Shown here: positions 51,190 through 60,364 of the stretch, one piece after another | How the letters are laid out: every line of letters starts with the position of its first letter | How positions within the stretch are numbered: position 1 is the first letter of the stretch | Assembly (NCBI GenBank): GCA_015654595.1 | Contig: JAATGQ010000073.1 | Span: 1 to 64,000 of the forward strand | Direction: 5' to 3' | Length of the DNA stretch: 64,000 nucleotides | Origin: Chitinophagales bacterium | GTDB lineage: Bacteria; Bacteroidota; Bacteroidia; Chitinophagales; Chitinophagaceae | Made by a program: the position numbers and the translations under genes | Notes under the pieces: generated by a model | The model's input: the letters and a program-made list of their open reading frames with translations, nothing else | What the model was told of the DNA's origin: nothing | Databases searched by the model: none

Positions 51190-53781
51190 TTATTTCAACA
51201 CCACCACCCAGCCGCTGTACGTCTTCCTTCCCGGTATCGTAATGACATAATAATAGGTCGCCAAAGGCACTTGCTTCCCATTGTATGTTCCATCCCAGGG
51301 TTTATAATACCCGGAACTCTGATAAAGCGCTTCCCCCCACCGGTTGAAGATCGATACCTTACAATCCGGAAACTCCTTCAGGTCTTCTATCTCCCAGGTA
51401 TCGTTGATCCCATCCCCATTCGGGCTAAAAGCGTTTGGAATGCGGATCTCCTTATCAGGGATCACTTCGTAATACCGATGGCTGACGCTGTCTTCGCAGG
51501 CTCCGTTGACCCCGTATAATGTAACCACATAGTTGCCGGTCGTCTTGTATTGATGCGTTGGATCGCTGTCGGTCGAAGTCCCCCCATCCCCGAATTTCCA
51601 GCTATAAGAACCAGCGCCGACAGACTCGTTGGTAAACGCATACGTGGCGTCCCTCAACTGCACCTGGACATTGCTGTCGGGATTGGACGCGAACTCCAGC
51701 ACCGGCCTTGAATCGACATGAATGACATCGGTAAGCGTAAGCGAACTAAAGCATTTATTGTTGTTTGAAGTCGACAGGGTTACGGTATAGGTTCCCGTTG
51801 CGGTATAATCATGGACCGGGTTTTGGTCGGTCGAAGTGCCGCCGTCCCCAAAATCCCAGGAATAGGTATCGGCATTCTTTGTCCCATTGTCGAAGGTCAC
51901 CGTCAGCGGCACGCATCCCGTGCCAGGATCGGGTACAAAGGTCGCATTGGGCTGTGGGGTCACATTTACGGTAACCGGCGGTGCGTCGACCGTACAAGCG
52001 CCATTGGTCACGGAAAGATTGATGGTACCCGTACTTTGATAACCCACTTTATAAGGCCCGAACCCATTGCCAAAAGCAGCTCCGCCGTCCCAACTCCAGC
52101 TGGGGCTCGACGCGCCTGGCGTCGTACCGGTATACGTAACGGCAACCACCGTTCCGGCACAGATATCGGTATTGTTCACGTTAAAGACAGGCGCGGGCTT
52201 CTCAGAGACGACAAACTGCTGCGTCGTCACCGCCGAATTACACCCCTGGTCGCTGACCTGTAACTGCAAGGTTATCGTGCCTGGCGTATTAAAGGTGACG
52301 GTATAAGGACCGGCGCCGCTGCCGCTCTCCACGGTTCCACCACCAAACCCAAACCAGTTGTAGACCGCTGTAGACGTTGTCGTTCCTGTATACTGGACCG
52401 TTTCGCTGCTGCCTTCGCAGATCGTATCGGGCGCTGCCGTAAAAGGAGCGGCAGGCGCAGGCTTTATCGTCACATCCACAGACGACGAAACGGCACAGCC
52501 ATTGGCATCCGTTCCGGAGACGGTATAGGTGGTCGTAACATCCGGGGCAACGACCACTGAATTTCCTGTTCCATTGCCCGGCGACCAGGTATATCCAGTC
52601 ACCGCCGGCCCTGTAGCACTCGCCGTCAAAGTCGAAGACTGCCCATCACAGATCACATCGGGAGAGGCCGCAGCCGTCACTACCGCCAGCGGCGTAGCCG
52701 CAACGGTCTCTGTCCAGGACGTCTGACAGCCGTTGGCGTCGGTCAATGTCAGCGTATAGTCTTTCGCCGCCAGATTGGAGATGCTTGTCGCAACCTGTGC
52801 CGGCACCGTATTCCATGAATAATGGAAGGAAGGCGTCCCACCGGTTACCGTCGTCGATATACTCCCATTCGACAATCCGCAGGTCGCATTCACGATCGTT
52901 GGCGTCACCTTCGTTGGCGTAAAAGGAGTTCCGGAAACAGCCATGATACAAAACCGGGCGCTAAGGGAATTACCAAAGACGAAACTCACGGTCACCGATG
53001 ACAGCGGCACAGTCTGCTTCGCACAAGGAACCACCGCATCGATCGCAAACATCTTGGAAAGGGAAGTGATCGAAGAACCGGTAAGTCCATCCGCCGTATA
53101 AGGACCCGCCGCCTGCGCTACAATACGACCATAACCAGTAAGCACCTGCGTTCCCCCGGTAAAGGAATACCAGTCGGGCGCAGTAAAATTTCCCAGCCCC
53201 AGGGTAGTCCCATCGCTGAAATTGAGCGTGACGCTCATCGTTCCGCCAACCTCCGTACCAAACATCATCAGGCTTATATTGGAATAGGTCGCGGGTGTCA
53301 CCAGCGTCAGTGTCCCCGACAACTCACCCGCAGTACTGGGATCAGCAGCAAGATATAATGCGTTGTTCTGTGAATAAGGCTGCATCTGAAAGGTGTGCGT
53401 ACCGGAAACAACCTGCCCATTGTCCGGCAGCCCCCCGCCGGTAATGGAATTGGCAACGCCAAAAGCCTGGGAATAACAGACATGCTTCTGCAGATCGATA
53501 GTCGTACTCGTCGCAGCAGCTGAACTCGTTCCCGACTCCGCCACGATATCGGCATTGAAACCCGCACTCGTTACCGCCACAGGGGTAAAAGATTGTGAAT
53601 AGGCGCCGTTGTTCACGGCGCCTACACTTATGATAACTATGAAGAACAACACTAGTTTGGCCAGCCGGCCGACTCTCCGGCTGTAGTTCTCATCAAAGGG
53701 TTCGGATGCCCTGTGTCGTAATCTCATTGAAAGGGTTTTGATTCTGAATTTGTTTGCTATGCCCGACAACCTCATCTTCAT
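51190..53781 (-). CDS. T9SS type B-sorted adhesin-like protein with PKD domains (type A)
   Basis: 863-aa surface or secreted protein. A membrane/signal segment (LVLFFIVIISVGAVN) lies about 42 residues in, so the true start may be internal. Order: an N-terminal region FTPVAVTSAGFNADIVAE shared with its neighbours; a SprB-like repeat (TTVTGGTPSFHYSWN); Ig-like Cys-containing segments; two PKD domains (YSWDFGDGGTSTDQNPVHDY; YSWKFGDGGTSTDSDPTHQY); and a gliding-motility-associated C-terminal domain (IPNAFSPNGDGINDTWEIED) that directs type IX secretion. Starts three bases after the upstream stop, so it is co-transcribed with 53785-55875. Probably adhesion or motility; ligand unknown. Confidence 0.88.
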   Translation of the reverse strand: MKMRLSGIANKFRIKTLSMRLRHRASEPFDENYSRRVGRLAKLVLFFIVIISVGAVNNGAYSQSFTPVAVTSAGFNADIVAESGTSSAAATSTTIDLQKHVCYSQAFGVANSITGGGLPDNGQVVSGTHTFQMQPYSQNNALYLAADPSTAGELSGTLTLVTPATYSNISLMMFGTEVGGTMSVTLNFSDGTTLGLGNFTAPDWYSFTGGTQVLTGYGRIVAQAAGPYTADGLTGSSITSLSKMFAIDAVVPCAKQTVPLSSVTVSFVFGNSLSARFCIMAVSGTPFTPTKVTPTIVNATCGLSNGSISTTVTGGTPSFHYSWNTVPAQVATSISNLAAKDYTLTLTDANGCQTSWTETVAATPLAVVTAAASPDVICDGQSSTLTASATGPAVTGYTWSPGNGTGNSVVVAPDVTTTYTVSGTDANGCAVSSSVDVTIKPAPAAPFTAAPDTICEGSSETVQYTGTTTSTAVYNWFGFGGGTVESGSGAGPYTVTFNTPGTITLQLQVSDQGCNSAVTTQQFVVSEKPAPVFNVNNTDICAGTVVAVTYTGTTPGASSPSWSWDGGAAFGNGFGPYKVGYQSTGTINLSVTNGACTVDAPPVTVNVTPQPNATFVPDPGTGCVPLTVTFDNGTKNADTYSWDFGDGGTSTDQNPVHDYTATGTYTVTLSTSNNNKCFSSLTLTDVIHVDSRPVLEFASNPDSNVQVQLRDATYAFTNESVGAGSYSWKFGDGGTSTDSDPTHQYKTTGNYVVTLYGVNGACEDSVSHRYYEVIPDKEIRIPNAFSPNGDGINDTWEIEDLKEFPDCKVSIFNRWGEALYQSSGYYKPWDGTYNGKQVPLATYYYVITIPGRKTYSGWVVVLK

Positions 53782-53784
53782 ACG

Positions 53785-55875
53785 CTATCGCACCAGGCTG
53801 ATCGGCCCCTTCCTCGTCGACTGCGTTCCATCCAGCAAGGTGATCTTCGCCGTATAGATATACACGCCGGAGGGCTGTACCCGCCCCTTGAACGTACCGT
53901 CCCATCCATCCTTCAGATTGGTAGTGGAATAGATCAGCTGCCCCCACTGGTTAAAGATCTTCAACTCGATCGCCGACGCCTGATTGCTATAGACATTGAA
54001 CACATCGTTCTTGCCATCGCCATTTGGCGTAAACGCACTCGGAATAAAGATCGCATCGTCAAATGTCTTGGCTGCGTCAGTGCCAGCCGTCGAGACGCCG
54101 CAGGAATTACCCCCCAACGCGATCACGCTGATCGTAACATTCGTATTCGGATCCAGACCGGTGACCACCTGCGTAGTCCCCGTTGCCCCTGAACTGGGAT
54201 CGACATAAGCGCCGCCATTGATCGAGACCTGGTATCCGGTAGCACCCGGCACTGACTGCCAGGTAAAGGTGACCGAACTGGTCGTGACCGTCTGTGTCAC
54301 CACAACAGGCGCACTAGCCGTTCCCCCAACCGTGATAGGCATCGAATCGATGACCGTGCAGCCATTTTCGGATACGCTCAATATCAGATTATAAGTCCCG
54401 GGCTGACTAAAGTCGATCGTATAAGGACCCGCACCGCTGCCGCTCTCTACCGTAGCGCCCGCAAATCCATTCCAGTCAAACGTCGCCGTGCTGTTCGCAT
54501 CTCCCGTGTACGTAACGGTTGCCGAACTATTGCTGCAGATCGCCTGGGGCGCGGTAAACGTCGCCGTCGCATCGGGCGTCACAGCGACCGCCGCGCTTGC
54601 AGTCGACGTACAACCCCATACATCCTGTGCAGTAACGGTATACGCGCCGCTGCTGGAAGGCGTGACCCTGAGCGTATCCCCCGTCGCCCCACCGGGATTC
54701 CAGGCATATTCCAGCGGCACATTCTGATCAGGCGTTGCCGTAAAGGTCACCTGGGTACCGGCACAAACGGACGCAGCACTGGAAGTAACTGTTATAGCAG
54801 GAGCGGTTACCGCTACGATCGTATCGGCAACGATAGTCGTACACTTATTGCTATCGGTAACGGTACATTTATAAATACCCGCTGGCAGCCCGGAGGCTGT
54901 AGCGCCCGTTACTTTTAAGGAATCCCAGGAGAAAGTGACAGGCTTATATCCTCCGGAAGAATAAGCCACCTCGGCAATACCATTTTTATTCCCACAACGG
55001 GCAGGAATGTTGCTGGTGCTTACAACGGGCGTAGACGCCGTACCCGCAGAAGAGATCCCCATGATCACAGCACGGTAATTACTGCCAAAAGATCCCCCTG
55101 TACAGGCAAAGGTGATCGACTTTACGAACTTTCCCTGGCTGGCGCAGGGGACCATAATGTTCCAGGCATAGAGATCGCTGTTCGAAGCAATATCAGTCCT
55201 GATCGAATCGGATATCTGTATCAACGAGGCCGCGCCGGCATGCAACAAGGTTGGAGAAGTACGCGCAATCCAACCCATCGGCCCTACCAATACATCAAAG
55301 CCGGTATTGGAAAACCAGTCCGGAATACTGGAAGTTGCCGTCGTCGCCGTAGTGCCGTCTGAAAAATTAAAGGTAGCCTTTAACGTAGTCTGCAGCTCGG
55401 CAGAAAAACAAGCCACACTGTAATAGATATTGTTGGAAGGCGTAGCAAATGTCAGCGTTCCCGATGCTACCGCAATGGGAACCGTCCCGGTCAGGTTACT
55501 CACGATCAACGCATTATTTCCGGAATAATCGGCCAGTTGAAAATTGTACCGTCCCTTGCTGATCACGCCATTGTCGGGTAACCCGCCCGCAGGATCACCT
55601 CCGAGTGAAGGCGGCATCCACACTCCGGCGCTGAAATTGCCGCCCAACTGATACTCGTTTGCAAAACTGACGGAATAGATAGAATGATTCGACGCATCCA
55701 ACGCACAACTCGTCCCATCCAACGCCCCCGGTTTACCCGCCTCCGCCACCACATCCTGGTTAAAACCCGTCACCGCCACCGGTTGAAAAACGATCTGCGC
55801 ATACGACTGATTTACTATCATAAGGAGTACAGAGGTAAATATCAGAGGTCGAAACCTTCGAAAAATTGTGTTCAT
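53785..55875 (-). CDS. T9SS type B-sorted adhesin-like protein (type B)
   Basis: About 696 aa from MNTIFRRFRPLIF, which has a signal peptide ending YAQ. The N-terminal region starts FQPVAVTGFNQDVVAEAG and includes GGLPDNGVISKGRYNFQLAD. It is followed by Ig-like segments with conserved Cys (VCAGTQVTF), a fibronectin-III-like domain (SVTFTWQSVPGATGYQVSIN), and the gliding-type C-terminal domain (IPSAFTPNGDGKNDVFNVYS). No PKD domain was seen. It is a close paralogue of the next gene upstream (56069-58150) and of the partial gene at the right edge. Expected at the cell surface via T9SS. Confidence 0.88.
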   Translation of the reverse strand: MNTIFRRFRPLIFTSVLLMIVNQSYAQIVFQPVAVTGFNQDVVAEAGKPGALDGTSCALDASNHSIYSVSFANEYQLGGNFSAGVWMPPSLGGDPAGGLPDNGVISKGRYNFQLADYSGNNALIVSNLTGTVPIAVASGTLTFATPSNNIYYSVACFSAELQTTLKATFNFSDGTTATTATSSIPDWFSNTGFDVLVGPMGWIARTSPTLLHAGAASLIQISDSIRTDIASNSDLYAWNIMVPCASQGKFVKSITFACTGGSFGSNYRAVIMGISSAGTASTPVVSTSNIPARCGNKNGIAEVAYSSGGYKPVTFSWDSLKVTGATASGLPAGIYKCTVTDSNKCTTIVADTIVAVTAPAITVTSSAASVCAGTQVTFTATPDQNVPLEYAWNPGGATGDTLRVTPSSSGAYTVTAQDVWGCTSTASAAVAVTPDATATFTAPQAICSNSSATVTYTGDANSTATFDWNGFAGATVESGSGAGPYTIDFSQPGTYNLILSVSENGCTVIDSMPITVGGTASAPVVVTQTVTTSSVTFTWQSVPGATGYQVSINGGAYVDPSSGATGTTQVVTGLDPNTNVTISVIALGGNSCGVSTAGTDAAKTFDDAIFIPSAFTPNGDGKNDVFNVYSNQASAIELKIFNQWGQLIYSTTNLKDGWDGTFKGRVQPSGVYIYTAKITLLDGTQSTRKGPISLVR

Positions 55876-55980
55876 GGCGCTTTTGCAGTTTAGATTAGGT
55901 TTAATGTTTCGGCAAGGGATAAGGGAAAGAGAACACAGGTTTTTCGAAGGACAAGCCACCGGTCGATGGCGCTTGTATAG

Positions 55981-56012
55981 TAAATACACCGATACATCCC
56001 AATCGGGTGGGT
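55981..56012 (-). promoter_or_regulatory. Conserved leader element, copy 1
   Basis: A 32-bp element beginning TAAATACACCGA on the plus strand, matching copy 2 at 58179-58210 at 28 of 32 positions. On the minus strand TTGGGA and TATACA are 17 bp apart across its edge, a possible promoter for the downstream adhesin gene. Confidence 0.5.
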
Positions 56013-56020
56013 GTCCCCTA

Positions 56021-56049
56021 AAAAAAGGACCCCGCCATTGGCGGGGTCC
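56021..56049 (-). terminator. Rho-independent terminator after adhesin gene 56069-58150
   Basis: Stem GGACCCCGCC/GGCGGGGTCC with a three-base loop; on the minus strand it is followed by six T. It separates the two paralogous adhesin genes into different transcripts unless read through. Confidence 0.92.
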
Positions 56050-56068
56050 ATACATTACAAGTATTTCA

Positions 56069-58150
56069 TTATCGTACCAGGCTGATCGAGCCCTTTCTCG
56101 AGGACTGACTTCCGTCCAGCAGGGTCACCTTCACAGCATAGATATACACCCCCGAAGGCTGCGGCTTCCCACTCACACTTCCATCCCACCCATCACTCAC
56201 ATTGGTAGTAGACCAGATCAGCTGCCCCCATTGGTTGAAGATCTTGAAATCAACAGCGCTCACCTGGTTGCTGTATATCCTGAACACATCGTTCTTACCA
56301 TCGCCATTCGGCGTAAAAGCGCTCGGGATAAACACCGCATCGTCAAAGGTCTTCGCAGTCGCTGCCCCCGCAACGCTCGCAGCACAGCTGCTGCCGCCCA
56401 AAGCAATCACGCTGATCGAAACAGGGGTATTCGGCGCCAGACCCGCAATGACCTGGGTCGTACCCGTTGGCCCGGAACTGGGGTCGACATAAGGCCCGCC
56501 ATTGATCGACACCTGGTACCCCGAAGCCCCGGCCACAGCCGCCCAGCTGAAAGTCACCGAATTTGTCGTGACCGCCTGGGCGACGACAACTGGTGATCCA
56601 CCCGTTCCATCTACGGTTACAGCAACCGTATCCTTTCTCGTACAGCCGTTCTCCGTCACCGCAAGTACCAAATTATAAGTACCTGGCTGGTCAAAGTCGA
56701 TCGTATAAGGACCCGCGCCACTGCCACTGGCCACCGCCGCACCCGCAAATCCATTCCAGTCAAAGGTCGCCGTGCTGTTCGCATCCCCCGTATACGTTAT
56801 TGTTGCAGCACTATTGCTGCACACCGTCGTTGGTGCGGTAAAAGTCGCCGTTGCATCAGGCACGACAACCGCTGTTGCCGTCGCCGTCGACGAACAACCC
56901 CAGAAATCCTGCGCCGTGACAGTGTACTGGCCGCTGCTTGCTGGCGTAATCGTCAATGTACTGCCGGTCTGCCCGCCGGGATTCCAGGTATAGATGATCG
57001 GCTCATTTACATCCGCCGTCACCGTAAAGGTCAGCGGCGTTCCCTCACAAACAGAAGACGCACTGGAAGTCACATTGATATTCGGCGCGACAACAGCTAC
57101 AACAGTATCCGGAACAGTCGTAGTACACTTGTTGCTGTCACTGACTGTACACTGATAAATACCGGCAGGTAAACCGGCAGCGGTGGCGCCCGTTACCTTC
57201 AGGGAATCCCAGGAAAAGGTAACCGGCGAGAATCCACCGGAAGTATAGCTGATCTCGACAAGGCCATTGACCAGCCCACAACGTGCGGGTACGCTGCTCG
57301 CATTTACCAGCGGCGTTCCGGGCGTTCCATAAGAAGCGATCGCCATAACATTACAACGATGGTTATTCCCGGCCTGCCCCGACACATACGTAAACGTTAT
57401 CGACTTAACAGTCTTCCCCTGATTCGCGCAAGGCACCATGATATTCCAGGCAACCATCTTGGTCTGGGTAGAACTGGTGCTCTGCGGATTCAAATTCGAG
57501 GAAGAAGCATTATCATTTAAAGGAGACGGCGTGGTCCATGGCATACGCCCCATACCGCCAATCAACGTCGCCATCGTAGTGGTATTGAACCAATCGATCA
57601 TCTGCTGTTGCGCCGTCGTCGCAGAAGTACCATCGGTAAAGTTGAACGTCGCTTTCAAATAGGAATACCCTTCCGTAGCGACAAGAGCCACACTATACCA
57701 TATATCGGTGGTCGGTGTCACAAACGCCAACGTACCGGATGAGACAGAACCAACCACCGTACCCGTCAGATCGGACAAGTACAATGAATTGTTTCCGCCA
57801 TAATCGGCCAACTGAAAATTATATCTTCCATTGGAGATCACCCCATTATCGGGCAATCCGCCAGGAGCAGCCCCTTTCGTCGGATAAGGGGTATAAACGC
57901 CGCCGACAAGCAGACCACCGATCTCGAATTCTTTTGCGAATCCAACGGTATACAAGGAATTACCACCATCTACAGGCACAGTCGTAGCATCCTTGGCCCC
58001 CAGCCCTACATTGGCTTCAGCTACGACATCCTGGTTAAAACCGGTTACCGCCACTGGATGAAAAGCGGGCTGCGCAAACGACAGCATTGTTATCAACAGT
58101 AAAATAAAAGTAAAGAAGCAAGGTTTATACCTTCGCGTAATTGTATTCAT
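56069..58150 (-). CDS. T9SS type B-sorted adhesin-like protein (type B)
   Basis: 693-aa paralogue of the preceding entry, starting MNTITRRYKPCFFTF with a signal ending SFAQ. Shared N-terminal region (FHPVAVTGFNQDVVAEA; GGLPDNGVISNGRYNFQLAD; GNNSLYLSDLTGT), Ig-like segments, fibronectin-III-like domain (SVTFSWAAVAGASGYQVSIN) and C-terminal T9SS domain (IPSAFTPNGDGKNDVFRIYS). The C-terminal two thirds are far more alike between the copies than the middle of the N-terminal region, suggesting the front end has diversified or recombined. It has its own terminator and a conserved leader element upstream. Confidence 0.9.
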   Translation of the reverse strand: MNTITRRYKPCFFTFILLLITMLSFAQPAFHPVAVTGFNQDVVAEANVGLGAKDATTVPVDGGNSLYTVGFAKEFEIGGLLVGGVYTPYPTKGAAPGGLPDNGVISNGRYNFQLADYGGNNSLYLSDLTGTVVGSVSSGTLAFVTPTTDIWYSVALVATEGYSYLKATFNFTDGTSATTAQQQMIDWFNTTTMATLIGGMGRMPWTTPSPLNDNASSSNLNPQSTSSTQTKMVAWNIMVPCANQGKTVKSITFTYVSGQAGNNHRCNVMAIASYGTPGTPLVNASSVPARCGLVNGLVEISYTSGGFSPVTFSWDSLKVTGATAAGLPAGIYQCTVSDSNKCTTTVPDTVVAVVAPNINVTSSASSVCEGTPLTFTVTADVNEPIIYTWNPGGQTGSTLTITPASSGQYTVTAQDFWGCSSTATATAVVVPDATATFTAPTTVCSNSAATITYTGDANSTATFDWNGFAGAAVASGSGAGPYTIDFDQPGTYNLVLAVTENGCTRKDTVAVTVDGTGGSPVVVAQAVTTNSVTFSWAAVAGASGYQVSINGGPYVDPSSGPTGTTQVIAGLAPNTPVSISVIALGGSSCAASVAGAATAKTFDDAVFIPSAFTPNGDGKNDVFRIYSNQVSAVDFKIFNQWGQLIWSTTNVSDGWDGSVSGKPQPSGVYIYAVKVTLLDGSQSSRKGSISLVR

Positions 58151-58178
58151 GCAGGTGAGTTTTGGAGTTTAGGCATAT

Positions 58179-58210
58179 TAAATACACCGACACACCCCCA
58201 ACGGGTGGGT
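58179..58210 (-). promoter_or_regulatory. Conserved leader element, copy 2
   Basis: Second copy of the 32-bp element, 28 bp before the start of the 56069-58150 gene and just after the stop of the metalloprotease gene. Copy 1 is about 105 bp from its gene, so the element is conserved independently of distance to the start codon. Confidence 0.5.
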
Positions 58211-58221
58211 AACGAACCACA

Positions 58222-60360
58222 CTATTTTATCTTCACTATTTCTTTCACTACAGTCTTACTCGCCGTGACGACCTTCACCACATAAATACCCGGGGCCAAA
58301 GAAGAAAGATCGATGGTATACCGCGTGTTTGGCGTAGTGGAACCCGCTACCTTCGCCACTTGTTTACCCGCTATATCATACACCCCAATCCCCTTCAGAT
58401 CGGTTACTGCAGAATAAAAGCTTATCGTCAATGGCCCCGTCGTCGGATTCGGCGTGATCACAATCCCTTTATCCCGCACACTCGCACTGACGGTGTCGGT
58501 GTAGATATTGACATCATCCAGGTACAGGTTATTGATATGCTCATTCGTGCTGACAAAGGCCAGCATAACCGGGCCCTGCCCGATATAACGGCTCAGATCG
58601 ACAGAATCTTTTCTCCAATCCGGCGCCTCCGGCACATAACTACCGGAAACGGAAGCCGTCGTCGTAGAAAGATAAGTCCCCCATTTTTTGTACAGGCTGG
58701 TATAAGTAGCCCCACAATCCGTACTCGCCATCACTTCCAACGTGTCATAGCCAAACTGTGCAGCACTCACCGTGCCCATTCCATAAGCCACCTTAAAGGT
58801 CATCCAGGCCGAGTCGACATGACCGATCGTTACTTGCGGCAGACGCAGATAGTCTTTTGTATCGACATTGATGTTGCTATAGTTCAGTATCCGCGCAGAA
58901 TGGGTTCCGGAACTTGCCGCCAGCGTCGTACGCGTCCAGGTGATGTCTCCATCGGGATTAAGGATGTCCCAACCCGTTGCAGGAAACTCGGCTTCCTCAA
59001 AACCTTCTGCAAAAGGAGCGCTTACCGGCGTCGTATAAATGATTTGCTGCGTCAGCGTATCGTTCGCCAGAGCTTCATCGGTCTGGCCATCAGGCTTGCT
59101 GGTATAAATAACCAACTGATGCGCGCCCTCCGTCAATGCAGCGGTCAATGGCCCCAGCTTCAGCTGAAAACTATCCAGCGTCGCCACATTCCCCGTCCAA
59201 TTCGCTACCATCGCCTGCCCCCCATCGACACTCGCCGTTATCATCAGCGAAGTCAATGGCTTAAGACCATAGTTCGTGATCGTAACCACCGGCATGACAG
59301 ACGAACCGCAAAGACGGTTTCCGGGTTGATTGATCGTGCTCACAGAAGCATCATAATCCTGTGTAGCCAGGGACTTGGCCCCCAGCGAGGTCAACAGCGA
59401 AGCCCTGAAGGTCATGGCAGCCGCCTCCATGCGCGTTACCTGATCCAGCGTAAACATCTCCATTCCATCGTCATCCGTATAGTCCATATAATTCTGGTAC
59501 ATGATACCCGGCGAATCGACGCTGCAATTATCGAAATGCACGCCGGTATACGTACCGGAAGTGCTGTTACCCTGATTGGGCGTATCATCCACATAGTCCG
59601 TCCCTGTGCAGGCGCCGTCGTCGTCGCCCCAGATATGATAGAGATTGAAGAAGTGCCCCACCTCATGCGTCAGCGTCTTCCCCTCATTGTAGATATTATA
59701 AGGATATTCCTCGGTCACGCCAGGCAGACTGCGATACTCTACTACCACCCCGGGCAGGATCGACATACCAGGGATCTGGGAATAACCCAATAATCCGCCT
59801 GATAAGGGACAAAGCCAGATATTCAGATATTCACTCGTATTCCAGGGATCATCGCCCCCCGTAGACGATGACTTTACCCTGTCATCCGTGGTAAAGGATT
59901 CTCCCGTCGATACCTTACGAATGATCCCCGTTGTTGGTTTGTTTGCAGGAGTGCGCTTGGCCAGTGCAAATCGGATCGTGGAATGCCCGAACAAGGGTTT
60001 GAACCAGCCCGGTATCTTTGAAGAATCGCCGTTCAAACCGGCATAGTCCTTATTCAACGTATCCATCTGCGCCTGAATATTCGCGTCGCTTACCACGGTA
60101 GGATCCGACAAAACGATATGAAACACCACAGGGATCAACAAGGTATCCGCCGTCGTCGTTCCGGTAGGCATCACTTTCTTATTGGAGATCGCCTGTTTCA
60201 ACAGCGCTTCATTATTCGCCATCCTTGCCGCCAGCGTCGGATCTTTTGCCAGCGCAGCTTTTAATAGGGTGATCGTACCACACCGATCTGTCTTGACCTG
60301 CGCACTGAGCGTACCAAAAACCAGAAACACAAAACCCAAAAGAGGTAAAAGTCTTTTCAT
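58222..60360 (-). CDS. Secreted M43-family zinc metalloprotease with T9SS type A sorting signal
   Basis: 712-aa exported protease (signal ends GTLSAQ). The pappalysin-like M43 domain covers about 65-330 with the zinc motif THEVGHFFNLYHIW (H-E-x-x-H-x-x-x-x-x-H) and a Met-turn region YMDYTDDDGMEMFT. A CARDB-like segment and a jelly-roll domain follow, ending in a type A C-terminal signal (ITPNPTTGPLTISF ... GIYVVKVVTASKTVVKEIVKIK). It lies between two blocks of adhesin genes on the same strand, four bases after the upstream stop. It could trim those surface proteins or digest external protein (inference). Confidence 0.92.
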   Translation of the reverse strand: MKRLLPLLGFVFLVFGTLSAQVKTDRCGTITLLKAALAKDPTLAARMANNEALLKQAISNKKVMPTGTTTADTLLIPVVFHIVLSDPTVVSDANIQAQMDTLNKDYAGLNGDSSKIPGWFKPLFGHSTIRFALAKRTPANKPTTGIIRKVSTGESFTTDDRVKSSSTGGDDPWNTSEYLNIWLCPLSGGLLGYSQIPGMSILPGVVVEYRSLPGVTEEYPYNIYNEGKTLTHEVGHFFNLYHIWGDDDGACTGTDYVDDTPNQGNSTSGTYTGVHFDNCSVDSPGIMYQNYMDYTDDDGMEMFTLDQVTRMEAAAMTFRASLLTSLGAKSLATQDYDASVSTINQPGNRLCGSSVMPVVTITNYGLKPLTSLMITASVDGGQAMVANWTGNVATLDSFQLKLGPLTAALTEGAHQLVIYTSKPDGQTDEALANDTLTQQIIYTTPVSAPFAEGFEEAEFPATGWDILNPDGDITWTRTTLAASSGTHSARILNYSNINVDTKDYLRLPQVTIGHVDSAWMTFKVAYGMGTVSAAQFGYDTLEVMASTDCGATYTSLYKKWGTYLSTTTASVSGSYVPEAPDWRKDSVDLSRYIGQGPVMLAFVSTNEHINNLYLDDVNIYTDTVSASVRDKGIVITPNPTTGPLTISFYSAVTDLKGIGVYDIAGKQVAKVAGSTTPNTRYTIDLSSLAPGIYVVKVVTASKTVVKEIVKIK

Positions 60361-60364
60361 GATG

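Noticed and set aside
58191-58210. Hairpin or riboswitch in the adhesin leader
   Set aside because: Only a short imperfect stem, and the pairing is not kept in the other copy.
58360-59793. 477-aa plus-strand ORF opposite the M43 protease
   Set aside because: Antisense to a gene with intact zinc motif, signal and sorting domain; basic, low-information translation.
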